From Siphonodentalium dalli (Eukaryota > Mollusca > Scaphopoda > Gadilida > Siphonodentaliidae), in NCBI GenBank assembly GCA_032622095.1, contig CP136064.1:257529863-257593862 (forward strand): 64,000 nucleotides of DNA. Reading direction: 5' to 3'. Both the position numbers and the translations under genes were made by a program. Shown here piece by piece: positions 23,872 through 35,248 of the stretch (positions are counted from its first letter, which is position 1; each line of letters opens with the position of its first letter). Under the pieces are notes generated by a model that was not told where the DNA came from, searched no databases, and saw nothing but the letters and a program-made list of their open reading frames with translations.

Positions 23872-25280
23872 TTATACTTACACTAGAAGGTGACCCGACT
23901 TCGTCCGGGGTTTGACCTTGAATTGTCTATTTTGAAGGCCAAGGTCAAGTGGGGTCACGATTTGACCCGTCCAAAACACTGCCCGAACAAAAGTACCCGT
24001 CGAAATCCATCCGGTTTTACCCGATTTGACCTTTTAACCCGATTTGATTTCCACTCAAGTATATAAACGCGCCTCATATACACACGCTCATTGATTATCA
24101 AGTTTCAACGTAAAGATAAATTACCATCGGTGCCCGAGATATCGCCAAGACGTCTGAAACAGTCAAATGCATCGGCAGGTTAAGAGTTAACGTGATCTAA
24201 CTTTATGACCTCTAACGACGTCATAGAAGTTACGCATTGTTTTTACCCTGATAGAAGATCGTACCACTTCTTCTTAATAATTGAGGCAGATAACTAAAAC
24301 GGATACATACATATTATATATCGTTGGAAAGAGGAAACACGAAAGATTCTCATAGTGTCATTATTATGACTGGCATGTTATTATTCGCGCTGTTTCGAAT
24401 CGATTTGTAAGCACCGAACTGAAATATATTAGCGCAAAACGGCGTAAAAACAGATTTGACCTCGGCACGTGAAAAGTTGACCTCGCACGGACAAATTAAT
24501 AGGCCTATGTTAGTCCTGACCCGAAAATACCCCCACATACCAAGTTTCATCGAAATTGGCTCAGCCGTATTTGAGTCCATCGATTACTGACAGACAGACA
24601 GATAGATAGATACACACACAGATCTTTCAAAATATATAATAGATATTTTAATATGGAAGTATATTGTTATTCAATTTTTTATTTTTCACTATTATTATTA
24701 TTTATTATTCTTAATATATTATGAAACCCTTATATCTCAGAAAGTTTGAAAGTTAAAGCATTGAAATTTGGTAGGTATATGCACCATGCCAAGATGCATG
24801 GTAATGGAGCATTTAGGTTTGTGCCCTAACTTGCTTACCAGAGTTATGGCCCTTAAACCAAAATTTTGGAAAAAGTTTGTGCGCAGATTTTCTCCTGTAA
24901 GAAGTCAAGCAGCTGAATTCGGTTCCCGTAATCGTGTTAACTAAGGAAAGGGCACGAATCGGGGAAATTTTCACCAAGGTCCGAAAACAATTTGTTGACC
25001 CGGGGAGGGGTGCAAAATTTGTCAATTTTTTTCTTGTCACCGATTCCAACCATTTTTACTGTCGGGTATCTATACGATGTACTGATGCTACTCGTGAAAG
25101 AATTTTGTAAATCGGGTGAGAAATGACCAAGTTATAACACATCGAAAAATGTACTAATAAAGTCCATGTGTAGAAAGTGCTTGTGTCCCGATCTTCTCCT
25201 AGACGAAGCGCAACAGCTGGATTTGCTCTATGTGAGCGTCTTAAACATAGACAGAAGACCAAACCAGGACATTTTTACAA
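23872..25280 (+). repeat. C1 tandem unit 3, interrupted and truncated
   Basis: The unit's first 11 bases (TTATACTTACA) lie at 23872-23882. A Helitron (23883-24643) splits the palindrome, and the unit resumes at 24644 with TATTTTAATATGG. Homology to units 1-2 ends at about 25280 (after CATTTTTACAA), where cargo begins. Confidence 0.88.
23883..24643 (-). mobile_element. Canonical non-autonomous Helitron, 761 bp
   Basis: Read on the minus strand it begins TCTATTATATATTTTG and ends ...CACCTTCTAG. It sits exactly between A and T of an otherwise intact C1 palindrome, with no target duplication. A bulged GC hairpin (CCC-GAC-TTC-GTC-GGG type, plus-strand 23894-23910) lies 7 bases inside the CTAG end. 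The GACA/GATA microsatellite near its 5' end (24590-24620) is typical of invertebrate Helitrons. TC...CTAG ends, A|T insertion and the 3' hairpin are the defining features of the class. There is no Rep/helicase frame. Confidence 0.93.
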
Positions 25281-28280
25281 TGTCAAAAATTACACAAATG
25301 ACCAGTGGCGATATATTTCAACATCCATTCATGTTGGCGCACTGTATTAAGTGTTGTATTGGCTAATGGGTAATCACTCAAAACAAAGTCGGCTGTCTGT
25401 CTTGCCGACCGGCCGTGATTATGCGGTTTTATCACGATGCGGCTTAAAAATGACATATTTTGAGTCCAAAAACGGTCGAAATTCATTAGTTTTAGAATAG
25501 TAGTTCGTTTTGTTTTCACTTTTTTTAAAACCCCCATTTTTTACAAAAATAATTCTCGACTTTGACATTTGAGAATTAACAGAACTGTGGTGTCCGTCGT
25601 ATATTGTTATAACACTTCTCAGCATGGACCACGTTTTCATAAAGCACAATCCGTCTTATGCGCGGACTTTCGCTTGCAGTTCTCAATTCAATTGAAACTA
25701 TTTTCTATCCGTTCACGCGCCCGTAAACCATTTTAATATATGATATATTCAAATTGAATGAATGGGAGTCAGCGTATCCCGTCCGACGCCCCAACCTTGC
25801 CACCCCTTAGTCGCTAATTTTGGTATCATAATTTCGGAACGTGACACTTTGCGGTTTGGTATTGGTTTACCATCTGACATAGTGCATAATTTTGTTGAAT
25901 TCAGATCTGACCATTTAAAAATTGTCTCTTTATCATCTGTATGTGTCACGAGTGAAAATATATGACTTTATTGTCCGACTGTTAAGACCGCCGATTGCAT
26001 ATTTCGCATTAATTGGACGAGACGTAATGTAAAGTCTTATAACTTACGAATAGGCGACAACGTCGACGTCGTACATTCGTTCGCTACTCGGAAAATATAC
26101 AATAAATGCCTTAAAGCGCCGACTAATTCACCACCTGCGGGTATACAAGAATATGAATCACACCAAAATTAAGCGAATTGCATATGGAATGTGTAGGTAT
26201 AAGCTGCCATGTATATATCATTTCCAGAATGCTACCATTTCATGACAATCTATTTGTTAAAATACGGCACCTTAAACTGTTGGGAACATCGCGATATAGG
26301 CAAGCGAGCAAAGAGAGTTTAATGTCATCATACCATACGCTATTTCGCTGTTCCGAAATGGGTGGTCGATCAATGTAGCATAATTACATTGAACGACATA
26401 TATAAGTATGTTTTTGTGTGAATAACGATTGTTAACTTGGTATTATGAACTTATGCATGACTGTGAAGACTTGCAATAACATATTAAATGGTAAAATACG
26501 CGCATTCATATCCGTATATTCTCAAACATATCCGTCTATTTTACAAGCTCGACATGCTATATTTGTTTATGGTATACCAGGGGGGTGAAAACAAAAATTC
26601 CGGCACGTATGCCGGGGTGGGTGGGTGATCAAATCCACCAACAAGCAATTTTTTCCGCAACTAAAAAAAATAATTTCCTGCTTGTTTTTTAGTGTTTTGG
26701 CAACTGTAAACTGTAAACTGACTGCAGGCAGTTATCGTGTTGTATTTTGTTGCAAATTTTTAAATCCAAGATGGCCGCTGGCAGCCATGTTTTTTTGGCC
26801 GAATGACCTCAAAAGGACTCATTCCTATTTACATGTCCATGTCAACATCCATGATAAATAGTATGCACAGAAATTCATATACAGCTGTTTACAGTGAATT
26901 CCCCCCCGCAAATCTCTGTTTTAGTGTTAAAAGGGGGGGTGGGTGTCAAAAAATGGTCGGAAAAAACTGCCGAAAACGGAAAAACATTTGGCGAAGGGGG
27001 TGGGTGGGTACAAAAAATGATCGAAAGGGAAAAAATGCCATACGTGCCTGAAATTTTTGTCCGACCCCCCCCCCCCCCCCCCTGGGTATACTACCGTTTC
27101 AACACATCGGCTATTTATCATTTTGCTGGTGAGAAGGCGTATGTTCAGTTTGGTGCTATTTATGTACACAGAAAAGGCACCATTACTCGGGAAAGCAACA
27201 TACCGAAATGCATATAGATGTACGCGAATCATGTTACGTTCTCACACAATGCAGCTTTCCCAAATCCGCGCTCTTTAAAATAGAATTGGCTGCATGACTG
27301 GCCTACTTCTGATGGCACAGTGTGTTGCGCACCTGTCCGATTAAGTCGCTTTGAACCAAAAATGTATACAAAATTCGCACAAGCTGTGGAAAAGTTCGCG
27401 ATCTTGGACAGTCAGTACAATCGGTTGGACAGTCAGTACAATCGGTATAAACGTTTGTAATGACATAACGTGTCTTGACAGCATTACCTGTTATGCTATT
27501 TTGATATGTTTCTAAATTATATTTAATGCTTGATTCCTGATACACATATATAGTGACATTTCAGTGATCTTTCTAGAGCGTTCCCGAGCATGATAGAACT
27601 TCAAATAAAACATATTCGCCTTTGTCCCATTCTGGTGATTTGGGCTCGTTTTTAGCATGTTACTAATTTTATAATAAGGCGTAATCAAGACATGTGTTAT
27701 CAGTTGTGTGAGTGATTGCCATTCGCGCATAATTATTTCATAAATAAATATATCCGCTGCACGTAGATATAACCGTCACTTATAGTACTGGCCGTTGAAA
27801 TCACTGACCCGACAAACTGATAAACCAAGACTTAACACTTGGCAAATTACAGATCGGCATTGATTTAAAACTTCGCACTTCATTGTGGACAGACTATAAC
27901 TATCCGTATATTTCACGAGAATATACCATCCCATAGCAGTTATAATTTTTAACATCTCAAGTCTTTAATTTGGAATATATGCACAAGAGATAGACACATG
28001 TGTGCATGTGGAACCCGTGCATGTTCTTTATTCCCGTTGCCAATTAAATATATATATTGTACACATGTGGGTATGTATACTAATAAAACCGAACTGTGTC
28101 TGTGTTCATTTGTTTGTCGGTCTGACCTGCTATTGGTGCCCAACCGGTTGGATCATGACAAACTAAAATTGGAACACACGGTGAATTGTCACGTGGAGTG
28201 TCATGGGATAGGTGCATCTGACGTCGTGTGATTTAATTTGGAATTCATGAATAATTTAATAACATGCTTACATCTATATC
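25281..28280. other. C1 cargo segment without a recognised gene
   Basis: Three kilobases of non-repeated AT-rich sequence between the C1 array and its 3' region. Open frames are short and unrecognised. It contains a TIR element (26578-27084) and a 21-bp direct duplication of TTGGACAGTCAGTACAATCG at about 27405-27446. It could be captured host DNA. Confidence 0.45.
26578..27084. mobile_element. 507-bp TIR element (MITE-like), possibly hAT
   Basis: The left end CAGGGGGGT... through GGCACGTATG (26578-26611) is mirrored by CATACGTGCC...CCCTG on the right (27039-27084). The right arm is longer because its C run has expanded. Seven-base direct repeats GGTATAC flank it (26571-26577 and 27085-27091). 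CAGGG-type ends and a near-8-bp duplication suggest hAT, but GGTATAC is almost palindromic, so the exact boundary is uncertain. No coding frame of its own was seen. Confidence 0.7.
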
Positions 28281-28282
28281 TA

Positions 28283-28452
28283 CAGTATGCCCTAAGTAAT
28301 CGACTCCTTAAACATAGCAGAATTATGGGTAATATTTCAGGATTTAGCGGGAAATATAGCCTGCTGACATTCATCCGAAAGCTCTCCTGAATCCCGAAAA
28401 GTTACCCATAATTCTGCTGTGTTTAAGGGGTCGATTACATAGGGCATTACTG
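28283..28452. mobile_element. 170-bp MITE with about 50-bp TIRs and TA target
   Basis: The left arm CAGTATGCCCTAAGTAATCG... (28283-28333) is the inverse of the right arm ...GATTACATAGGGCATTACTG, with a handful of mismatches and one indel. A TA dinucleotide flanks each side (28281-28282 and 28453-28454). CAGT-type ends at TA suggest a Tc1/mariner-derived MITE. The arms could form a near-complete hairpin. Confidence 0.8.
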
Positions 28453-28729
28453 TATATCTGCGAATTTCTGTCTGTCTGCCTGTGTCTGTCTTCTACAGAA
28501 ATTACAGGAGACCATCTAGATGATACCAAAGGGTCTACTAGGGGTCACTTTTTACGAGAAATATAATTTCAAAAGTAGCCTCATTCTTAATCTTTTATTT
28601 TTGCGAACTGATGTGTTTATGATAAACATGTATCATAATATAAGGTCTGAAGTATGCATGGGTGTAACTAAATAAATACTTCAATAGTTGTGGAACGGAT
28701 TAATCGAGATAAACAAAATTACGATCGAA

Positions 28730-28945
28730 AAGGTGAGCCACTACTTATATTCCATGACTTTTTAAAGTTATAGATATAGTTAGAATTATTGTGGTTATGG
28801 TTACGGCTAGAGCATGGTTATGCTTATAGAAACATTTAGTATTGGGACATGGTACGGGTTGCCGATAGGTATGGTTATGTTAAGATTTGGGTTATGGGAA
28901 AGGTAATGATTGAGAGGGGATTTGGATTGGAATATATATGATAAT
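28730..28945 (+). repeat. Degenerate GGTTA/GGTTATG tract before the C1 3' end
   Basis: Irregular repetition of GGTTATGGTTA, GGTTATG and TTGGGTTATGGG, strongly strand-asymmetric (G/T on the plus strand). A similar but longer tract precedes the C2 3' end (42900-43620). It resembles decayed telomere-type repeats but is internal and irregular. Confidence 0.65.
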
Positions 28946-28946
28946 T

Positions 28947-28990
28947 ATATGGAAGTATCAAACTTCCAATAGGAAGTTTAAAAATTCTAG
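28947..28990 (+). other. C1 3' terminus: ATATGGAAGTAT, hairpin, CTAG
   Basis: ATATGGAAGTAT (28947-28958) is followed by the hairpin AAACTTCC-AATA-GGAAGTTT (28960-28979), seven bases, then CTAG (28987-28990). The next element starts at once with TTATACTTCC. The hairpin differs from the one at the C2 3' end although the subterminal motif is the same. Confidence 0.82.
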
Positions 28991-31508
28991 TTATACTTCC
29001 ATTTTAAATGGAAGTATATTGTAATTCTTCTGGCTTTTCTTTTTCTTCTTATTCTTATTATTCCAATAACACCCTTATATCTCGGGAACGGCTGAACCGA
29101 TTCACCTGCGGTTTTTTTCTTCAGAATAAAACCTTGGAAGATCTCGCTAAATAGCCTATTGAGAATTTCGTACGACCTTGACCTTCGGAGTTATCGCCAT
29201 TTTGTTGATATTTGGGGGGTTTTCGCGACACAAAGGTAACTTGCAAAATCGATGTTTGAATTCTTATATCGTCGAAATGGCTTGACCGATTGATTTGATA
29301 TGTGGTACCTGCATAGCCATTGAGTATACGAAATCGATGTACAAATAGGGAATTTCATGTGACCTTGAACTTTGGAAACAACGCTCTCTATCTGTTTTAT
29401 TGTTGTGCACATATCTCCTCCGAAACGGCTTGAGATATCGATTTCGGACTTTTTTCATTATTTGCGCCTGTATGTGTGTTCTAAAATACTGAAAAATTAT
29501 AGGGTTCGCACTTCCGGTTTAAAAGTTCGCTACTGGTCGAAGGTTAAAAGAACTCTCTTTATAGGGAATCCAGAACGGCTTGAGATATTGAGTTCGGACT
29601 TTTTGCATTATGTGCAGCAAATTCTGCGCTATCGAACGATATATATAGTTAACGGATATCACTTCCGGTTCGGGAGAGCGGGCGTGTGGGTATGTATCTC
29701 AAAACTATTTTAGCGAATATTTTGATGACATTTGGTAGACGTCATCAGTAGATGCCACTGATTGCTATGCAACTCGAATTTTTAAAATCGGACATAAACT
29801 TCGTTAGTTATGGCTGTTTAAAAACCTGATTTATTTCCGACCTTGACCTTCAGAGTTATCGACATTTTGTTGATTTTTTGGGGTCTTCGCGCCACTAAAA
29901 TGACTTGCAAAATCGAGGTTTGATTTCTTATACCGCCGAAACGGCTTGGCCGATTGATTTGAAATTCGGAATCTTCTTAGCCATTGCGCATTGGCAGTCG
30001 ATGAAATAATAGGGAACTTCGTCTGACCTTGACCTTTGGGCACAACGCTCTTTATCGGTTTTATTGTTGTGAAGAGATCTCCTCCTAAACGGCTTGAGAT
30101 ATGGGGTTCGGAATTTTTCATTATTTACACGTGTATGTGTGTCATGAACTGCCGAAAAATGATATGGTTCGCACTTCCGGTTTAAAAGTTCGCTACTTGT
30201 CGAAGGATAAAATAACGCTCTTTATAGGGAATCCAGAACGGCTTGAGATATTGAGTTGGGACTTTTTGCATGATGTGCAGCAAACTCTGCGCTCTCGAAC
30301 GATATATTTAGTTAACGGATTTCACTTCCGGTTCGGGAGAACGGGCGTGTGGGTATGTATCTCAAAACTATTTTGGCGCAGATTTGGATGAAATTTGGTG
30401 GACATAATCTTTAGTTGTTGCTGACCACTACTCCGCTCCGATTTTAAAAATCGGACTTAAACTTCTCGAGTTATTGCTGCTTAGAGACCTGATTTTTATG
30501 GGGTTTTCGGACCCCTAGAATGACTTGCAAAATTGCAAAATTGATGTTTGATTTCTTATACCGTCGAAAGGGCTTGGCCAATTGATTTGAAATTTTGTGC
30601 CTGCATAGCCATTGAGCATACGCAGTCGATGCATTAATAAGGAATTTCGTCTGACCTTGACCTTTGGAAGAACGCTCTTTATATGTTTTATTGTTGTTAA
30701 CGTATCTCCTCCTAAACGGCTTGAGATATCTGGTTGGGACTTTTTTCATTATTTGCGCATGCACACGTTTTACACACCACCGAAAAATAATAGGGGTCGC
30801 CCTTCCGGTTTAAAAGTTGACCCTGGGTCGAATAATAAAAGAACTCTCTTTATACGAAATCCAGAACGGCTTGAGATATTGAGTTGGGACTTTTTGCGTT
30901 ATGTGCATCCAACTGTGCGATGTATAAAGATATATATAGTTAACGGATTTCACTTCCGGTTCTGGAGAACGGGCGTGTGTGTATGTACCTCAAAACTGTT
31001 TTGGCGCAGATTATAATGAAATTTAGTGGATATAATCTCTAGTTGCCGATGATCACTATCCCACTCGAATTTTTTTAATTGGGCTAAAACTTCTGGAGTT
31101 ATGGCTGCTTAAATACCTGGTTTTTGGGAAGGTTTCGTGCCACCATAATAACTTGCAAATCGAGTTACATTTCTCATATCGTCAAAACGGCTCAGCCAAT
31201 TGATTTGAAATTTTGTACCTGGATAGCCATTGAGCATTCGCAGTTTTTGTGCATCAGACTCTGCGCTGTATGTTGATATATATAGGGTACTGATTTGACT
31301 TCCGGTTTGGGAGAACTGGCGAGTGGGTGCAGAATTTGATGAAATTTGGTGGATAAAATACTATGGTTGGTGACTAGTAGTATGGTATATAGTATCACAA
31401 TACTCGCATGTGTCTGCTGACAACTAACTCGTTAATGGACGACACAAGTTCCCGTCATTGGCAAAATGGAAGTATCGAAATTGCTGTGCAATTACAGTTT
31501 CATTCTAG
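28991..31508 (+). mobile_element. B-family Helitron-like element, complete copy (2.5 kb)
   Basis: It begins TTATACTTCC directly after the C1 CTAG. The 5' palindrome (28993-29017) has perfect 12-bp arms ATACTTCCATTT / AAATGGAAGTAT. The body consists of degenerate modules (phrases CTCTTTAT, GTTTTATTGTTGT, CGGCTTGAGATAT, CACTTCCGG) recurring at about 29386, 30050 and 30677. The 3' end has AAAATGGAAGTAT (31463-31475), the exact inverse of 5' ATACTTCCATTTT, then the hairpin AATTGC-TGT-GCAATT and CTAG (31505-31508). Plus-strand frames of 96-134 codons sit in each module. No known protein was recognised. Confidence 0.75.
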
Positions 31509-33514
31509 TATTATATTTCTAATTCTTCTGGGCTTTTTCCGATAACATGCCTTAATCTCAGGAACGGCTGAACCGATTCACCAGATTTTTTCGGTTTCAG
31601 TATATAACTTTGGAAGTTCTAGTTAAATGGCCTATTGAGAATTTCGTCCGACCTTGAAATTCGGAGTTATCGCCATTTTGTTGATTTTTGGGGGGTTTTC
31701 GCGACACAAAAGTAACTTGCGAAATCGATGTTTGATCTCTTATATCGTCGAAACGGCTTGACCGATTGATTTGAAATTTGGTACTTACATAGCCATTGAG
31801 TATACGAAGTCGATGTACAAATTGGGAGTTTTGTCTGACCTTGAACTTTGGAAACAACGCTCTTTATCGGTTTTATTGTTGTGACCGTATCTCCTCCGAA
31901 ACGGCTTGAGATATCGATTTCGGACTTTTTTCATTATTTGCGCCTCTATGTGTGTTCTAAAATACTGAAAAATTATAGGGTTCGCACTTCCGGTTTAAAA
32001 GTTCGCTACTGGTCGAAGGTTAAAAGAACGCTCTTTATAGGGAATCCAGAACGGCTTGAGATATTGAGTTGGGTCTTTTTGCATCATGTGCAGCAAACTC
32101 TGCGCTATCGAACGATATATATAGTTAACGGATATCACTTCCGGTTCGGGAGAGCGGGCGTGTGGGTATGTATCTCAAAACTATTTTAGCGAATATTTTG
32201 ATGACATTTGGTACACGTCACCAGTAGATCCCACTGATTGCTATGCAATTCAAATTTTTAAAATCGGACATAAACTTCGTTAGTTATGGCTGTTTAAAAA
32301 CCTGATTTATTTCCGACCTTGACCTTCAGAGTTATCGACATTTTATTGATTTTTGGGGGGTCTTCGCGTCACTAAAATGACTTGCAAAATCGAGGTTTGA
32401 TTTCTTATACCGCCGAAACGGCTTGTCCGATTGATTTGAAATTCGGAATCTTCGTAGCCATTTTGCATTGGCAGTCGATGAACTAATAGGGAACTTCGTC
32501 TGACCTTGACCTTTGGGTATAACGCTCCTTATCTGTTTTATTGTAGTGAAGAGATCTCCTTCTAAACGGCTTGAGATATCGGGTTCGGACTTTTTTCATT
32601 ATTTGCGCATGTATGTGTGTCATGAACCGCCGAAAAATGATAGGGTTCGCACTTCCGGTTTAAAAGTTCGCTACTTGTCGAAGGATAAAATAACGCTCTC
32701 TATATGGAATCCAGAACGGCTTGAGATATTGAGTTGTGACTTTTTGCATGGTGTGCAGCAAACTCTGCGCTGTCGAACGATATATTTATTTAACGGAATT
32801 CACTTCCGGTTCGGGAGAACGGACGTGTGGGTATGTATCTTAAAACTATTTTGGCGCAGATTTGGATGAAATTTAGTGGACATAATCTTTAGTTATCGCT
32901 GACCACTACTCCGCTCAGTTTTTGAAATCGGAATTAAACTTCTCGAATTATTACTGCTTAAAACCTTATTTTTATGGGGTTTTCGGACCCCTAAAATGAC
33001 TTGCAAAATTGCAAAATCGATGTTTGATTTCTTATACCGTCGAAACGGCAAGGCCAATTGATTTGAAATTGTGTGCCTGCATAGCCATTGAGCATACACA
33101 GTCAATGCACAGATAAGGAATTTCTTCTGACATTGACCTTTGTAAACAATGCTCTTTATCTGTTTTATTGTTGTTAACGTATCTCCTCCTAAACGGCTGG
33201 AGATATCTGGTTCGGACTTTTTTCATTATTTGCGCATGTATATGTGTTACAAACCACCGAAAACTGATAGGGGTCGCCCTTCCTGTTTAAAAGTTGACCA
33301 TGGGTCGAATAATAAAAGAACGCCCTTTCTACGAAATCCAGAACGGCTTGAGATATTGAGTTGGGACTTTTTGCGTTATGTGCACCCAACTGAACGATGT
33401 ATACAGATATATATAGTTAACGGATTTCACTTCCGCTTCTGGAGAACGGGCGTTTTCCGTCATTGGTGAACATGGAAGTATCGAAATTGCTGTGCAATTA
33501 CAGTTTCATTCTAG
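31509..33514 (+). mobile_element. B-family Helitron-like element, second copy, 5' palindrome lost
   Basis: Head-to-tail with the first copy: it starts TATTATATTTCTAATTCTTC right after CTAG, as if the palindrome between TATT and TAATTCTTCTGG had been removed. Modules recur at about 31862, 32528 and 33157, with the same 664/629-bp spacing as in copy 1. It ends with the same hairpin (33485-33499) and CTAG (33511-33514), then (TTA)n and TACTGGACAC of the A1 unit. Confidence 0.72.
33485..33514 (+). other. B-family 3' hairpin and CTAG closing the 21378-33514 insertion
   Basis: AATTGC-TGT-GCAATT (33485-33499), eleven bases, CTAG, then T. To the right the interrupted A1 unit resumes, so this is the right edge of the whole C1+B block. 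Confidence 0.85.
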
Positions 33515-35248
33515 TTATTATTATTATTATACTGGACACTTTTGCAACCCTTATTACTCGAAAAGTACCAGGAGTAGCACACTAAAACTTGGTACGTATC
33601 TTGGGATCAAAGAGTTGTATGCCATCGTCGCATAACGAATATTGTCCGCGTTTTCCCCGAGGAGTTATCTCCCTTTATTTGAAAAAATGTCATTTTATTA
33701 TCTCGGAAATTATAAGAAGCAGAGCATCGAAAATTAGACCGTATGCACATCTCGATATGCACTACTGCCCACGGGCATAAAAACTTCGGTCCGCCCTTTC
33801 CCTGAAGAGTTACCGCCCATAGTTGGCAAACCTCTATTTTATTGTACTCTGTTGTCCTCCCGTATCATTCCAGATAACTGTATTTGGTTTTTGTAGTCGT
33901 GTTGACCGTTGTCAGCTTAGTCCGAGGAAGAAAATTTGACAGGGTTGGACATATATTTTTACACTGGGGTGGGGGCAATATTTTCGCAATTTTTTTTTAT
34001 TATTGACATTCATCTATTTAAGTATGTAGATTCCCTGAACGAAAACAAACCCATACCGGAAAGGATTTTTGTAATCCGAGAAGAAATGCAAGAGTTACGG
34101 GCCCTCAAAGTTTGCAAGTGTCGGTCCCATGTGCTTGTGACCCTATCTCCTCCGAAGATGTCGAACTTTGGATGTCGTCTGATATCCCAGTGCGTGCGGT
34201 CTGAAGAGAGCACGCGATGGGCCAAATTTTGCCAATGTCGGTTCAGTGTTGTGGGTCAGGGGAGGGGTGGTCCGGGGTACCAATTTTGTATTCTTCTCAG
34301 AATCGGATGAAACTTGGAATATAACATCCATACCGCCAACCGATCTAGAAACTGAAAGAATTTCGAAAATCCATTGAAAAATGTCAGAGTTGTGGGCCTT
34401 CAAACAATGCAAATTTGGCCCCATATGCTTGTGATCACATCTCCTCCGAAGATGTCAAACTTTGGATGTCAACTGATACGCCAATGCGTGCGGTCTGAAG
34501 AGAGCACGCGATGAGCCAAATTTTGCCAGTGTCGGTTCAGTGTTGTGGGTCAGGAGAGGGGTGGTCCGGGGTACCAAAATTTATTTCGTCTCCGAATCAT
34601 ATGAAACTTGATATATAACATATACCATACACGTTGATCATAAAACTGAAAACAGATTGTAAATCCGTTAAAAAATGGCGGAGATTTGGGCCCTCAAACT
34701 TTGAATGTGGGCCCGTATTCTTTCCAATAAACAAAATGTTATTCGTCTCTGAATCAGACAAAATTTATAAAAAATAATCAATGTAAGTAGCTGATCACAA
34801 TACTCAAAACAATTTTTAAATCCATTGGAAAATAACGGAGTTACGGGCTCTCAAAATTCGCATTTTGGGCCGGGTTTGACTATTTCCCAATCCCGTCACC
34901 CAATTTCGAGGCAGGGGTGGGGTCACTCCCAAACACTTGAGATCAACCCACACATGTTAAGGGAAAGATATAATCATCCTAATTCATATTTTCCGTCCCT
35001 TAACTGCGATTTATTGAGCTCATGATTTGCCCTATTATTATACTTCCATGGTGTAACCAAGGAAGTATATTGTTTTTCTACTGCGGCCGTTTTCTGTTTA
35101 ATTGGAAATACTGAGAAACTAATGGGAGGAGGACCGCGAAATCTCTAGCGAATGTAGGCATCTAAGGTCTACTAAAAATAATGCTATCCGGATGTTGGTC
35201 CAATATATTTTGACAGAGTTATGGGCCTTTTTCGATTATTTTTCATTA
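33515..35248 (+). repeat. A1 array, second, middle segment (one unit equivalent)
   Basis: It resumes mid-unit at (TTA)n-TACTGGACAC, runs to the next unit start at 35038, and stops at CATTA before C2. It carries all array-2 variants (CTTCGGTCC, CCAATGTCGG, CTCAGAATCGG, GTCAGGAGAGG, ATAAAAAATAATC, ACTGAGAAAC, TATGGGCC). It is therefore part of the array at 15288-21377, separated by the insertion. Confidence 0.9.

Larger units (their letters stand above)
21378..28990 (+). mobile_element. C-family Helitron-like element C1 (7.6 kb)
   Basis: It starts TTATACTTACAT after CATTA of the A1 unit, with a 5' palindrome at 21380-21407. Three tandem 1247-bp units follow, the third hit by a canonical Helitron and truncated at 25280. 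Then come 3.4 kb of non-repeated cargo, a GGTTA-type tract, and a 3' end with ATATGGAAGTAT (28947-28958), a hairpin and CTAG (28987-28990). The 3' motif is the inverse of ATACTTCCATAT; the 5' arm here has one mismatch (ATACTTACATAT). No transposition protein was seen. Confidence 0.65.

Noticed and set aside
24590-24622. Independent GACA/GATA microsatellite
   Set aside because: It lies within the canonical Helitron near its 5' end, where such tracts are usual, so it was not listed separately.
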